Assembly (NCBI GenBank): GCA_963580285.1
Contig: OY757010.1
Coordinates: forward strand, 224,955,234-225,019,233
Length of the DNA stretch: 64,000 nt
Origin: Lucinisca nassula
Lineage: Eukaryota > Mollusca > Bivalvia > Lucinida > Lucinidae
Direction: 5' to 3'
A model generated the notes under the pieces. The model worked only from the letters and a program-made list of their open reading frames with translations. It did not search any database and was not told the origin of the DNA. The translations under genes and the position numbers were made by a program. Below are positions 1-9,600 of the stretch, one piece after another; the first letter of the stretch is position 1; every line of letters begins with the position of its first letter.

Positions 1-160
1 TGTTCTGTTTGATTCTTTTAGGAAGGTGACATGTAATTGTATCTATATCTGGGCATTATCTTCTCTTCTTATTTACATTGTCATGAATGTTTTCACCTCC
101 ACCTCCGCCGATTTAAGAAGATCAAATTGCCCTCTAGAGATGTAAACCATAACATTTCAG

Positions 161-252
161 TCAAACAAATTACCACGCTTAACATGGTCATAGTACGGCT
201 GATTGAACCAGGACACCTGGACAATTACACTGACTATCAAAGAGAAGGATAC
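161..252 (+). CDS. ADAMTS probable exon 1: metalloprotease beta-strand region
   Basis: After the acceptor ending at 160 the frame reads about 30 residues including LNMVIVRLIEP. This resembles the hydrophobic strand (INIVVVRLI-like) in the N-terminal half of ADAMTS catalytic domains. A GT donor follows at 253; reading through it gives a stop immediately (GTA TAG). The exon ends in phase 0, whereas the next recognised exon needs two bases from its predecessor. The segment normally holding the FCxWQ and HDxAxLLT motifs is also absent. Either an exon between 252 and 731 is missed or lost, or this exon is misassigned. Confidence 0.5.
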
Positions 253-339
253 GTATAGGCCGAGCCTACATCGCACATAGTATGTGTATATGTTGTCAAG
301 AAATTTTTAATAAATAAATAATAAAACAGACACAAGCTT

Positions 340-690
340 TAAACAGCCGTTAAAGTGTTTAAGGGGCCATCATTCCCAGATAATTAAACAAACCACGGTT
401 TACATAACCATTATAGTGCTGACAGAGCCATAATACTCAGGCAATTAAGGACAATGTTTAACATGGCCCAAATAGTGTTTCGACGAGCCATAATACCCAA
501 GCAATATTGGACCGTGTTTTGCATGGCCAAAATAGTGTTTCGATGAGCCATAAAACCCAGGCAATGAAGGACCGTGTTTTGCATGGCCAAAATAGTGTTT
601 CGATGAGCCATAATACCACGAGAAATAAACGAACGACTCTTTAAGGAGCCATAATTGTGTTACTGAGCCATGAAATACTGGCAAATAACT
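340..690. repeat. 60-bp minisatellite, about 5-6 copies
   Basis: Successive 60-base blocks from 361 align almost exactly: each has a GAGCCATAA core near its start and most end in AATAGTGTTT. The central copies (481-600) are most alike; the outer ones decay. The repeat keeps overlapping frames open on the minus strand (MAHRNTI-type periodic peptides), which are artefacts. It sits in the intron where an ADAMTS exon seems to be missing. Confidence 0.9.
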
Positions 691-730
691 AATCTAAATG
701 ACATTAAAATATGATGTACTTTTAACGCAG

Positions 731-877
731 GATTAACATAGAAGACCCTATAGGGGACCCACAAGCAACTGGTCTGTCAAATCCCAAAGGCGTTTGTGAT
801 GAGAATCGACGATGTGCAGTTGTTGAGGATACTGGACCTAATATGGGACTCACCATGGCGCATGAAATTGGACATCT
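731..877 (+). CDS. ADAMTS exon 2: catalytic domain with the start of the zinc-binding motif
   Basis: The exon encodes 48 full codons between split codons (phases 1 and 2). It contains GVCDENRRCAVVEDTG, matching the CxxxxxCxxxED segment that precedes the active-site helix of ADAMTS proteases, then TMAHEIGH, the first half of HExxHxxGxxHD. The acceptor at 729-730 follows TTTTAACGCAG and the donor is GTAAGT at 878. The catalytic glutamate and the first two zinc-binding histidines are present, so this part looks catalytically competent. Confidence 0.95.
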
Positions 878-1189
878 GTAAGTGTAACATATTCTATACA
901 TCCGATTTCACAACAAAATAGAATGGGAATGGTTTTAAAAAATGTGACTGCCTTCATCCGTATCTCTGCCGAAGGTACACCATGGTTGTTCAACAGCCTT
1001 TAATAAAATAAATTTTAGTTAATGGTCAATTTAATATATAAAATATATTACTAAGCTCAAACAGAAATATTTAATACTATAACCGACTGAATATGACGCC
1101 ACTACCTTTAAACTAACGTCGTTGCTGTTGACGCCAACGTCTTTTACTTCCCTATTGTAATTGTTCGTCTGATGTTCTACCAATTGTAG
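878..1189. other. Intron sequence, nothing recognised
   Basis: AT-rich intron between exon 2 and the first hammerhead repeat. No open frame of note and no match to the repeat families found elsewhere in the window. Confidence 0.5.
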
Positions 1190-1556
1190 TGAATATGTTC
1201 TATAAAAGGGTTATCCTTTGGAAGCAAGGAATACACCACAAAAGTGAAAAATATGGAGTGTACATGTTTTCTGGGCCAGACTAGCTAGTTTCGGCCAAAT
1301 AGGCCTCATCAGGGACCCTCAGATATTTTCAAAATTCCAAAGTGGAATCAACGATCCCAAAGGACAAGAAAATATAATCGACACTATGGTGTAGGGCAGG
1401 AAGACGTTTTACTGCCGCCACACATTCCCACACACCAGCTGTAGTGAAGTTAAATATGTTCTATAAAAGGGTTATCCTTTGGAAGCAAGGAATACACCAC
1501 AGAAGTGAAAAATATGGAGTGTACATGTTTTCTGGGCCAGACTAGCTAGTTTCGGT
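1190..1556 (-). repeat. Retrozyme-like hammerhead repeat, head-to-tail dimer (second unit truncated)
   Basis: The segment starting AATATGTTCTATAAAAGGG at about 1192 recurs at about 1453, giving a unit of about 261 bp. The first unit is complete and includes a hammerhead ribozyme on the minus strand (1273-1318). The second stops at 1556 inside helix II of its ribozyme. Between the units lie the conserved segments GATCCCAAAGGACAAGAAAA and GCCGCCACACATTCCC. Head-to-tail repeats of a hammerhead-bearing noncoding unit are the hallmark of metazoan retrozymes; that assignment is inference. Confidence 0.8.
1273..1318 (-). ncRNA. Hammerhead ribozyme, type I, family 1
   Basis: On the minus strand: helix I strand GGGUCC, core CUGAUGA, helix II GGCC / loop UAUUU / GGCC, core GAAA, palindrome CUAGCUAG, then UC as cleavage site and helix I strand UGGCCC. 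Helix I forms five pairs; the pair next to the cleavage site is a C-U mismatch, because this copy reads CATCAGGGACCC instead of CATCAGTGACCC. All core nucleotides are intact. Confidence 0.85.
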
Positions 1557-1972
1557 TAAGAAAGTACAGTTTACAAGCAAAGTTTTTCTGTTTTGCTTTA
1601 AATTCTGTATACAATAACTTTAGGCTAAACTTAATATTTTAGTATCATTTGTTTCATAGTTTTCGTATTATATGACCGTATTCTAAAGATTTTGTCGCAT
1701 GCAGTTGAAAAGGAATGGGTGGTTTTATTAAGAGTTAAAAACTGATTTTGAGACTGATTTGATATGTACCATAATACGAGGACTGTTCAAATATGAATGC
1801 AAGTAGAACGTTTTCTCATGCACTAATGCGAAAATCACCTGGAAATAAATATCACAGCGTAGAAAAACATTTTACCTATACATTGATACCAAACCTGTTA
1901 AACTCCGTCCACTTTAGCCATGTATATCGTTCGATAAACACTGTCTACTCTAGTATAAAATAAAAAACATGG

Positions 1973-3013
1973 TTGGAAGAAGGTCAGAGTACGCCGTTGA
2001 AATACGGTCCTATATTAAGAATCGTATTCTTGGTATACGGTGCAAAGACACCTCTTTTTGATGAAATATGTTCGGTTTATGGGCATAATGAAATGTCTTT
2101 TCCGACAGTTTTTCGTTGGTGTAAGAAATTCAGCTGTGGGCTAGGCTCTACAGAAGATGCACCACAATATCGTCGGCCGAAAAGAGCAACATCTGCCAAG
2201 ATGGTTGCTAGAGTGAAAGAAATAGTTGCTACCGATGCACGATACACCACTAGGCAAATAGCTAGTATGGGTTGGCATCTCATAAGGAGCAGCTCATACA
2301 ATTCTGAAACTGGATTTGAAAATGAGAAAGATCTGTGCTAGATGGATTCCGCATCTGTTGACAGATGAGCAGAAAAAGACACGCGTTCAGTGCGCCAAAA
2401 AGTTGCTTAAAAAGTTTCCAAATTACAATTCACGGTCTTTCGCTAATGTCGTCACAGGTGACGAGACTTGGGTTCACTTTTTTATCCAAAACGAAAGATT
2501 CAGAACAAAATATGGACAACAAAGTATTGCAAAAGACCATGCATTGCAAAGCGGATCATGAGCGTCAAGAAGGTAATGTATGCCATATTCTTTTCAAATC
2601 AGGGCCCTGCTATTCAGGTTGCTATGCCTAAAGGCAAATCTGTAAATGCGAAGTTTTACAAGAATTAAGTTCTTCGAAAATTGAAGAAATATTTCAAAGA
2701 ACAAAGATCCGCAACTGGTTTGGCCAATGTCGGATTGCTACATGACAATGCGTCATCGCACAAGGCGTTCATTGTGCAAGACTATCTGAAGCAGGAAAAG
2801 GTTGTCGAACTCCCTCACCCCCCGTATTCCCCTGACCTTGCCCCGTGTGACTTTTTTTTGTTCCCGCGTCTGAAAAAATACCTTTCTGGTCGAAAATTTG
2901 TACAGCGCAAACAGCTCGGTTCTGCAATATTCCAGTGCCTTCATTGTATACCTCGAAAAGATTACCAAAATGCATTCAATGATTGGATCAGAAGACTGAA
3001 ATATGTTCTATAA
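1973..3013 (+). pseudogene. Mariner transposase, frameshifted
   Basis: Three frames carry the protein in order. About 1973-2290 holds the N-terminal HTH region with the linker YRRPKRATSA. About 2316-2560 holds the first catalytic Asp in GDETWVHFF. About 2681-3000 holds the second Asp in LLHDNASSH and the third in HPPYSPDLAPCDFFLFP. This spacing is the DDD triad of mariner transposases. At least two frameshifts separate the parts, and a hammerhead repeat interrupts the last codons (reading DWIRRLK then resuming after 3258). Non-functional. Confidence 0.9.
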
Positions 3014-3258
3014 AAGGGTTATCCTTTGGAAGCAAGGAATACACCACAGAACTGAAAAAATATGGAGTATGCATGTTTTCTGGGCCAGACTAGCTAATTT
3101 CGGCCAATAAGGCCTCATCAGTGACCCTCGGATATTTTCAAAATTCCACAATGGAATCAATGATCCCAAAGGACATGAAAATATAATCTACACTATGATG
3201 TAGGGCAGGGAGACGTTTTACCGCCGCCACACATTCCCACACACCAGCTCTAGTGAAG
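2998..3258 (-). repeat. Retrozyme-like hammerhead unit inserted in mariner 1
   Basis: One complete unit of about 260 bp, from AAATATGTTCTATAAAAGG to CACCAGCTCTAGTGAAG, sits inside the C-terminal codons of the mariner transposase, whose sequence resumes directly after it. A shared TGAAG-like stretch at both junctions could be a short target duplication. The insertion shows that this repeat moves as a discrete unit of about 260 bp. Confidence 0.85.
3082..3127 (-). ncRNA. Hammerhead ribozyme, type I, family 1
   Basis: Minus strand: GGGUCA, CUGAUGA, helix II GGCC / UUAUU / GGCC, GAAA, UUAGCUAG, UC, then UGGCCC. Helix I makes six pairs (one G-U). The core is complete; helix III has one change from the CUAGCUAG palindrome. 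Confidence 0.87.
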
Positions 3259-3517
3259 TTTGTATATCTGTTGAAGGGGAATTCTTCGAAGGGACAAAAT
3301 AAATTTTTCATCGAAATCTATCACGGAATCATTTTTATGTGTTTAGTTGCATTCATATTTGAACAGTCCTCGTAGTGGACCTCTGTCAACATTGTTTAAA
3401 TTATAGCCCCTCGTATTTCAGAAGACCGTTCATTTTTTATATAATATGCTAAACATTTATATTAAAAAGTATCAAACAAAGAAGTAACAACTTGTGATTG
3501 TTTGACATCTTATTCAG

Positions 3518-3646
3518 GCTTGGAATGAATCATGACGGAGAAGGTAACAATTGTACCAAAGGAATAATGACTGAAACAGGCTCAACTGGACCAGATGCTT
3601 TCAAGTGGTCATTATGTAGTGTTCAGTCCTTACGCGCTTTTACAAG
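3518..3646 (+). CDS. ADAMTS exon 3: end of zinc-binding motif and Met-turn
   Basis: The split codon from exon 2 (CT + G) plus this exon completes HEIGHLLGMNHDGEG, the HExxHxxGxxHD zinc-binding signature with all three histidines and the following Asp. Downstream, GIMTET supplies the Met-turn, and FKWSLCSVQSLRAF matches the WSxCS motif closing the metalloprotease domain. Acceptor ends at 3517, donor GT at 3647. 42 full codons, phase 1 in and phase 2 out. Confidence 0.97.
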
Positions 3647-4135
3647 GTATTGTTTGTCTCTTTCCTATGTCATATTCTTGCTCGAATGACCTGAAAACGC
3701 ATCTTTTGGAAACTTATCATTCAGAGTAGAAAACAGCAGTGCTGTTTTGATATTGTTGGTATGAGAAAATCACAGCGGTGACATCCCTCTCCATAGCTCC
3801 AGACTGAGTGCTACCCTGTTCAGAAATATATCTACCGATCTCTAACGTTCTAAATAACCCCTACATGTAACATTAGCAACACTATATCCACACGGAATCC
3901 TGTTCTTTCTTCGCTTGAATGTGTTAAGTTTAAAAATACTTATAAGAGCTTTATTATTTTAGCCCTTCTACAGAATATTACTTATTGATAATGGTTTAAT
4001 GAGAGTAAACACCCTTCCCCACATAAAATAGATTTCAGTCCTCTCCCCTCAGTAACACATTTCACCGTACGTTCTATCGCGGGTTTTCTGCAGTGGATTA
4101 TTGTTGTTATAAATCGCCTTTACAAATTGTATTTT
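3647..4135. other. Intron sequence, nothing recognised
   Basis: No repeat family, reading frame or RNA structure was recognised here before the first PLE tail begins. Confidence 0.45.
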
Positions 4136-4735
4136 TTGTGGGTCGGGCCTCGGATTTAATGACGGTTTCGGCGTGGGGGCTTATGTTGGTTGGTATCTGA
4201 TGTTCTTGCCTCTGGTCAGGCCAAACGGAGTTGGTTTTCTTTTGCTCCGGCATTTCAGTGGTTTCTTGCTGTCGAGTTCTCACCGTTGTTTCATCTCTGT
4301 GGTTGTTTGTTTTTGTGTTCACGGAGATGTTGCAATGGTGAGTTAGGATGCCTTCATGCGGACTGAACAAATTATTTGCCTTGTTCGCGGCGGAGGTGGG
4401 GCTAGGATGGTGGCCACGTATAATCGATTTAAGCCCCCCCCCCCCCGCACACGCCCCGTGAGGTTTGTTTCCGCTGACCGTTCCAGGACGGTTCTTCTAT
4501 CGCGGTTTATTTTTGTTATGGTTTATCTTTGGGTGTTTGTGTCGCTTATATTCTTTTACTTTGGATAGCCTATTGGCCTTTTTGTGGGAAAGTGGCTGGC
4601 CTTTTGGCTTTCCGCTATTATTTTTTTACATTAGTGTCTGTTATTTCATGTTTGTGTTTCTTTCCCTTTAGTGTCTCTGATGGGAGCTGTGGGTTGATTG
4701 TATCGACTCCTGGTCATTGCCTCCACCTCTATTAT
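4136..4735 (+). repeat. PLE tail: 5'-truncated copy (3' end of ORF plus 3' UTR)
   Basis: Runs from the last codons of the PLE reading frame (GGGTCGGGCCTCGG) through marker blocks shared by all tails (TGCGGACTGAACAAATTATT, CTTTGGATAGCC, TTTCTTTCCCTTTAG) to the 3' end CCTCCACCTCTATT. It contains an expanded C tract at about 4434-4447, a position that is C-rich in every copy. Confidence 0.85.
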
Positions 4736-4779
4736 GATGCATGCTGATTGCAGTTTAAAATTCCCTTAACGCCGGTTTG

Positions 4780-4960
4780 AATAAAAATCAACAATGAGTT
4801 CCTTTAAGAGCAATGAAAACATTCGTAAGAAAGAAGATGGGTCATACTACGTAGTTTCGGCTAATAAAGCCTCATCAGTGACCCTGTAATGATCCGGCAA
4901 AGAAAGCCAGAGGAAACATACTGCAATTTTGCGAAGTTCGTCAAGAAGTGTCCTAAAGCG
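4780..4960 (-). repeat. Family 2 hammerhead repeat (PLE terminal repeat), solo copy
   Basis: About 180 bp nearly identical to the terminal repeats of the PLE at 46651 and 50160, starting AATAAAAATCAACAATGAG and running past GCAAAGAAAGCCAGAGG. It follows directly on a PLE tail, but in the opposite orientation to it. Confidence 0.85.
4839..4884 (-). ncRNA. Hammerhead ribozyme, type I, family 2
   Basis: Minus strand: GGGUCA, CUGAUGA, helix II GGCU / UUAUU / AGCC, GAAA, palindrome CUACGUAG, UA, then UGACCC. Helix I is six perfect Watson-Crick pairs, helix II four. Cleavage would follow the A of UA. Confidence 0.9.
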
Positions 4961-5074
4961 GTTGACCATTTACGCAATAGTATGTTAATTGCAGTTCCTA
5001 ATTTCTTTAATTCCGGCTTTAAAATTTCTACAAATAGATTTACTTCCAACCACCCTAAAGCGGTATATTAATTC

Positions 5075-6310
5075 AGAGAGGTTGTCCCATTCAATAAACC
5101 CTTTCCATAACATTATTTTAAGTCAGAGCGATTGTCCCTTTCCATAATATTATATTAATTCAGAGCGTTTGTCTCTTTCCATAACATAAATTTAATTCAG
5201 AGCGCTTGTCACTTCCCATAATATCATGTTATTTTAGAGCAGTTGTCCCTTTCCATAACATTATATTAATTTAGAACGGCTGTTACCATAATACATGTAT
5301 TACGTTTATTCAGAGCGGTTGTCCCTTTCCATAATATTAGGTTCATTCAGAGAGAAGGTTGTCCCTTTCCATAATACTATGTGAATTAAGATCGGTTGTG
5401 CCTTAAAAAAGACACTTTTCATAATAATATGTTGATTAAGAGCGGTTGTCCCTTTCAATAAAATTATGTTCATTCAGAGCAGTTGTCCCTTTCCACAATA
5501 TTATGTTTCTTCAAAGCGATTGTCCCTTTTCCGAAATATTATGTTAATTCAGAGCGATCGTCCCTTACCTTGATATTATGATAATTCAGAGCGGTTGTCC
5601 CTTAACATAATATTTTGTTAATTGAGAGCGGTTGTCCCTTCCCATAATATTATGTCAATCTAGAGCTGTTGTGTCTTTCCATAATATTATGTTGATTTAG
5701 AGCGGTTGTCCCTCTCCATAATATTATGTTAATTCAGAGCGCTTGTTTCCAAAGGATCTTTCCATAATATTAAGTTAATTCCCTTGTGAATTAAGATCGG
5801 TTGTGCCTTAAAAAAGACACTTTTCATAATAATATGTTGATTAAGAGCGGTTGTCCCTTTCAATAAAATTATGTTCATTCAGAGCAGTTGTCCCTTTCCA
5901 CAATATTATGTTTCTTCAAAGCGATTGTCCCTTTTCCGAAATGTTATGTTAATTCAGAGCGATCGTCCCTTACCTTGATATTATGATAATTCAGAGCGGT
6001 TGTCCCTTAACATAATATTTTGTTAATTGAGAGCGGTTGTCCCTTCCCATAATATTATGTTAATCTAGAGCTGTTGTGTCTTTCCATAATATTATGTTGA
6101 TTTAGAGCGGTTGTCCCTTGCCATAATATTATGTTAATTCAGAGCTTCATTTAATTGTTTTCCCTTACCATTGAATAATATTAATTCAGAGCGGGTTTTC
6201 TTTTCCATAATATTATGTTAATTCACAGCGGTGGTCCCTTTCATAAAATTATGTTAATTCAGAAGAGTTGTCACTTGAAATTCCATAATCTTATGTTAAT
6301 TCAGAGCAGT
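5075..6310. repeat. 37-bp minisatellite with an internal higher-order duplication
   Basis: More than 30 units of roughly 36-38 bp built on CAGAGCGGTTGTCCC and CATAATATTATGTTAATT. The block starting GTGAATTAAGATCGG at 5381 recurs at 5786 (offset 405 bp) with the same private variants over about 360 bp, so a multi-unit segment was duplicated recently. A PLE tail interrupts the array at 6311; one or two further units follow at about 6885-6935. Confidence 0.92.
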
Positions 6311-6871
6311 GAAATAGAAGTGAAGCCAATGATCAGGAATCGATACAATTAATCCACAGCTCCTATCAGAGACACCCAAGGGAAAGAAACACAAACATGA
6401 AACAACAGACCCTAATGGAAACATCAATAGCGGAAAGTCAAAGGGACAGTCACTTTCCCGCAAGATGGCCAACTGGGTATCCAAAACAAAAGAAAATTAG
6501 CGATACAAACACTCAAAGACAGACCGTAACAAAAGGCGACAGAAGAACCGCCTTTGAAATGTCAGTCAAACGAAATCCACTGGGAGTGCGGGAGGCGCTT
6601 TAATCGATTTTACGTGGCCACAATCCTCGCCCTTACTTCCGTCGCGATTTAGACAAATAATTTGTTCAGTCCGCATGAAGACCTCCTATCCATCAGTGCA
6701 ACATCTCCGTGGACACACACAAAAACAGACATGAAACAACGGTGAGGACTTCAACAGCATAAAAAAACACATTGAAATGCTAGAACAAAAGAAAACCAAC
6801 AGTTAGAGTCTGATGGGCTCGACCAGAGACAGAGCATCAGGCACCAACCAACATTACCAAAGACCCTATCT
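6311..6871 (-). repeat. PLE tail inserted in the minisatellite
   Basis: Reverse-complement copy beginning AAATAGAAGTGAAGCCAATG (the 3' end of the element) and running through GGGAAAGAAACACAAACATG and AATTTGTTCAGTCCGCATGA to ACCAACCAACATTACC. Minisatellite units flank both sides, so the element landed in the array. Confidence 0.87.
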
Positions 6872-7291
6872 ATTATTCCATATCAATTCAGGGCGGTGGT
6901 CCTTACAATAATATTATATTAATTCAGTGCGATTGCCATTTATGTTAATTGTCATTTTGTTGTCTTTGCGCATACTGTTGTTTGTTATTGTATGCTAATG
7001 CGTATTTGTCTTTCTTAACCCTTGGCCTGCTAAATATTCAAATACGCAACAGCCATCACTGATTATCAGCCAGTCGGGTAACTTGATGCTAATCATTGCA
7101 ACAAATTCTGCATTGATCTGGATCTGCATTGTTTAAAAGGCTCAGCAGGACACGAGTTAATAACTTATGATGACTGTTTTATTGTCTTTTTCTGAATACC
7201 ATTTTCTTACTAGCGAAGAGGTCGTGAATAATGTGCATGTACATTTTTGCCGCTTTTTTAAAATACTTATTTGATAATGTTAATGTTACAG

Positions 7292-7436
7292 CACTTCGTC
7301 AGCTGCATGTCTGAAGAATCAGCCAAAAGGAATTGATCACAGCAGAAGACGTACACAACCCGGTACTTTATACAGCGTTGAACGACAGTGTCGTCTGCTT
7401 TTAGGAAAGGATGCGGTCGTGTGTTCGGATACCACG
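7292..7436 (+). CDS. ADAMTS exon 4: disintegrin-like domain, first part
   Basis: Completes a Ser codon with exon 3, then encodes 48 residues. It contains ACLKNQPKG, matching the CLxxxP region after the catalytic domain, and SVERQCRLLLGKDAVVCS, matching the EQCRLxFGxxxxxC core of the ADAMTS disintegrin-like module. A basic stretch SRRRTQ lies between them. Acceptor TTAATGTTACAG at 7291, donor GTTTGT at 7437, ends in phase 0. Confidence 0.94.
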
Positions 7437-7639
7437 GTTTGTGGCTATTACTGTTTTCGTCCTTTATATTAATTTCTTATGACGTTCAAAACTGTCATGT
7501 ATAAATAATGATCGTTAGAACTGTTGAAGAAAAACAGAACGATATGCCCATAGTGTTCAAAGTTTTCTGTACCCGACTAGGAAATAAGGAATCAATCAGC
7601 CCTTTAATCTGATTGAAAACATAGGTTATCATTAGTATA

Positions 7640-7985
7640 ATACGTTCTGGGAAGGGTTATCCTGTGGAAGCAAGGAATATACCTTAGAACCAGAAAATAT
7701 GAATATACATGTTTTCTGTGTCAGACTAGCTAGTTTCGGCTAATTAGGCTTCATCAGAGACCCTCAAAAATTTTCAAAATTCAACAATGGAATCAATGAT
7801 CCCAAAGGACAAGTACATATAAACTACTACACTGTGATGCAGTAGTAATGTCAAATATGTTCTAGAAAGGGTTATCCTTTGGAAGCAAGGAATACACCAT
7901 AGAACTGGAAAATATGGAGTATACATGTTTTCTGGGCCGGACTAGCTAGTTTCGGACCATTAGGCCATTAGGCCTCGGTATACAA
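7640..7985 (-). repeat. Retrozyme-like hammerhead repeat, decayed dimer
   Basis: Two family 1 units in tandem, marked by AAGGGTTATCCTGTGGAAGC at about 7656 and AAGGGTTATCCTTTGGAAGC at about 7867. The spacing of about 212 bp reflects loss of the GCCGCCACAC segment from the first unit. The ribozyme of the second unit is disrupted after CTAGCTAGTTTCGG. Confidence 0.8.
7718..7763 (-). ncRNA. Hammerhead ribozyme, family 1, decayed helix I
   Basis: The CUGAUGA and GAAA cores and the CUAGCUAG palindrome are kept. Helix I strands read GGGUCU and UGACAC and no longer pair fully, and helix II has lost its closing pair (A opposite C). Probably inactive. Confidence 0.7.
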
Positions 7986-8595
7986 GTAAGTAAATTTTAT
8001 TAAAGGGGTGATGTGTTGTATACATATGGTATAAACAGACACCTAGCTGCACTGAGGCTAAAAGGCACTTTAAGTGAAAAGTGTTTTCATAAATAAGCAA
8101 TTTGATATACGAGGTGCAGTCGAAAAGTTCCAGGACTGCCTTTGTAACTTTATTATTATTGGTAGTAGAATAATAAGAAAAAGGATCAGTATAAAAACGA
8201 ATCTTTTTTCTACAGCACAGTATTAACGTTTTATCACAATCATTCACCAACACAGCACCGTTTACATTGCAAATAAAAGTACGCACGCCGAACAGAGCAC
8301 TTATGACGTCATCGTTGGAAATGACGTCAGGATTGACGCTTGTAAATGTCAGTCATTCTTTTTCAAAGTATTCTCCCTGGTGTTCAATACACTTTCTGTG
8401 AATATGTACCCAGTTTTGATAAATGTTCCTGTACCACGCTTTGTCATAGCGCTGATCTGACGGCAAAATTTATTTCCTCTTCCGAATCAAATCTACAACC
8501 TCATAAGTCTGCCTTTAACCTCGGAAATACACAAAAGTCCATAGGGGCAAGGTCGGGACTATAGGGCGGATGTTGCAGTCTTTCATATCCCAGGA

Positions 8596-8950
8596 AGTGA
8601 ACAAATTATTTGTCTAAATCGCGACGGAAGTTAGGGCGAGGATTGTGGCCACGTAAAATCGATTTAAGCCCCCCAGTGGAAATCTTCCACTGACCGTTCC
8701 AAGGCGGCTCTTCTGTGGCGATTTATTTATGTTGTTGTTTGTTACTTACTGTGTGTATCACTTGTGTCTTTTAATTTTGGATGGCCATATGGCCATTTTG
8801 TGGGAAAGTAACTGTCCATATGGCCTTCCTTTGTTTAGGTTTCCATTATGGTCTGGTCGCTTAATGTTTGTATTTCTTTCCCTTTGGTGTCTTTTATGGA
8901 TGGAGTAAGTTAATTGTATCAATTCCTGATCTTTGTTTTACTTCTATTTT
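8596..8950 (+). repeat. PLE tail inserted in mariner 2
   Basis: Copy beginning GTGAACAAATTATTTGTC and ending TGTTTTACTTCTATTTT. It separates the second and third catalytic motifs of the transposase. It belongs to the same subfamily as the tails at 38712 and 46828 (TTACTTACTGTGTGTATCA, GGATGGCCATATGGCC), so this mariner died before that subfamily was active. Confidence 0.88.
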
Positions 8951-9437
8951 GTCAGTAAAGTATCTGCGGCTCGATGTGCTCGGGCGTTGTCTTGATGGAA
9001 TATCAGATTCTCAATCTCGAGGTCCGGACGTTTTTTTCTCAAGGCATGTGTGAGATGCCTCTGCACGACTTAAAATGGCAATGAAAAAGAAATGTTTACT
9101 TTCAAATGAACGGTAAAATGAAAATGATTGATTGATAATACATAGACTTCGAACATATCTTACAAGCATAGTTTTATGGCTTAAGATATAAAATATCAAA
9201 AGAATGTGTAACAGGTAGCTTGCCTTTTGATAATATCCTTTGTTCACGGTTTCTTCCCTGGGTACTGCGTGCTGAAGGAGCATGCCCTGGTTGTCCATGA
9301 AGAAAATGTACATGATCTTCTTTGATGATTTGGAGGTTCTAGCCTTCTTAGGGGGAGGGGAAGACCGCCGTTTCCACACCATGGACTCTCTCTTTGTTTT
9401 AGGGTCATAAAAGTTTATCCACGTTTCATCTGTCGTT

Positions 9438-9600
9438 TTGTTTTTGTTTGATTTGAGGTTTAACGTCCCCGTCAACACTGTAAAGGTCATTTTGGAGACG
9501 TTGCTTCCAATTTTGTGGGTCTTTTACCCGACATTGAGATGAAATGACATCTCAAGCCCTGTCGCCCAATGAAACCAATAGGGTTTATTAGCATGGACGT
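9438..9600 (+). repeat. GTTTAACG SINE-like repeat inserted in mariner 2
   Basis: Matches the seven-copy family marked by GATTTGAGGTTTAACGTCCC, AGACGTTGCTTCCAATTTTG and TTTTACCCGACATTGAGATG. The transposase sequence GTTTCATCTGTCGTNNTTG occurs on both sides, consistent with a target duplication of about 16 bp. Confidence 0.8.

Larger units (their letters stand above)
1777..3372 (+). mobile_element. Mariner-family DNA transposon 1, with nested retrozyme insertion
   Basis: Terminal inverted repeats of about 25 bp begin CGAGGACTGTTCAAATATGA at 1777 and end with the reverse complement at 3372, flanked by TA target duplications (1775-1776 and 3373-3374). The element is 1596 bp. Removing a hammerhead unit of about 260 bp (2998-3258) leaves about 1.34 kb, the usual mariner length. 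Frameshifts inside the transposase mean it cannot encode its own enzyme. Confidence 0.93.

Noticed and set aside
411..684. Overlapping minus-strand open frames with periodic peptides
   Set aside because: They arise from the 60-bp minisatellite; 60 is divisible by three, so any open frame stays open.
5075..6310. CRISPR-like array
   Set aside because: Units are directly adjacent with no unique spacers, and the window is eukaryotic; it is a minisatellite.
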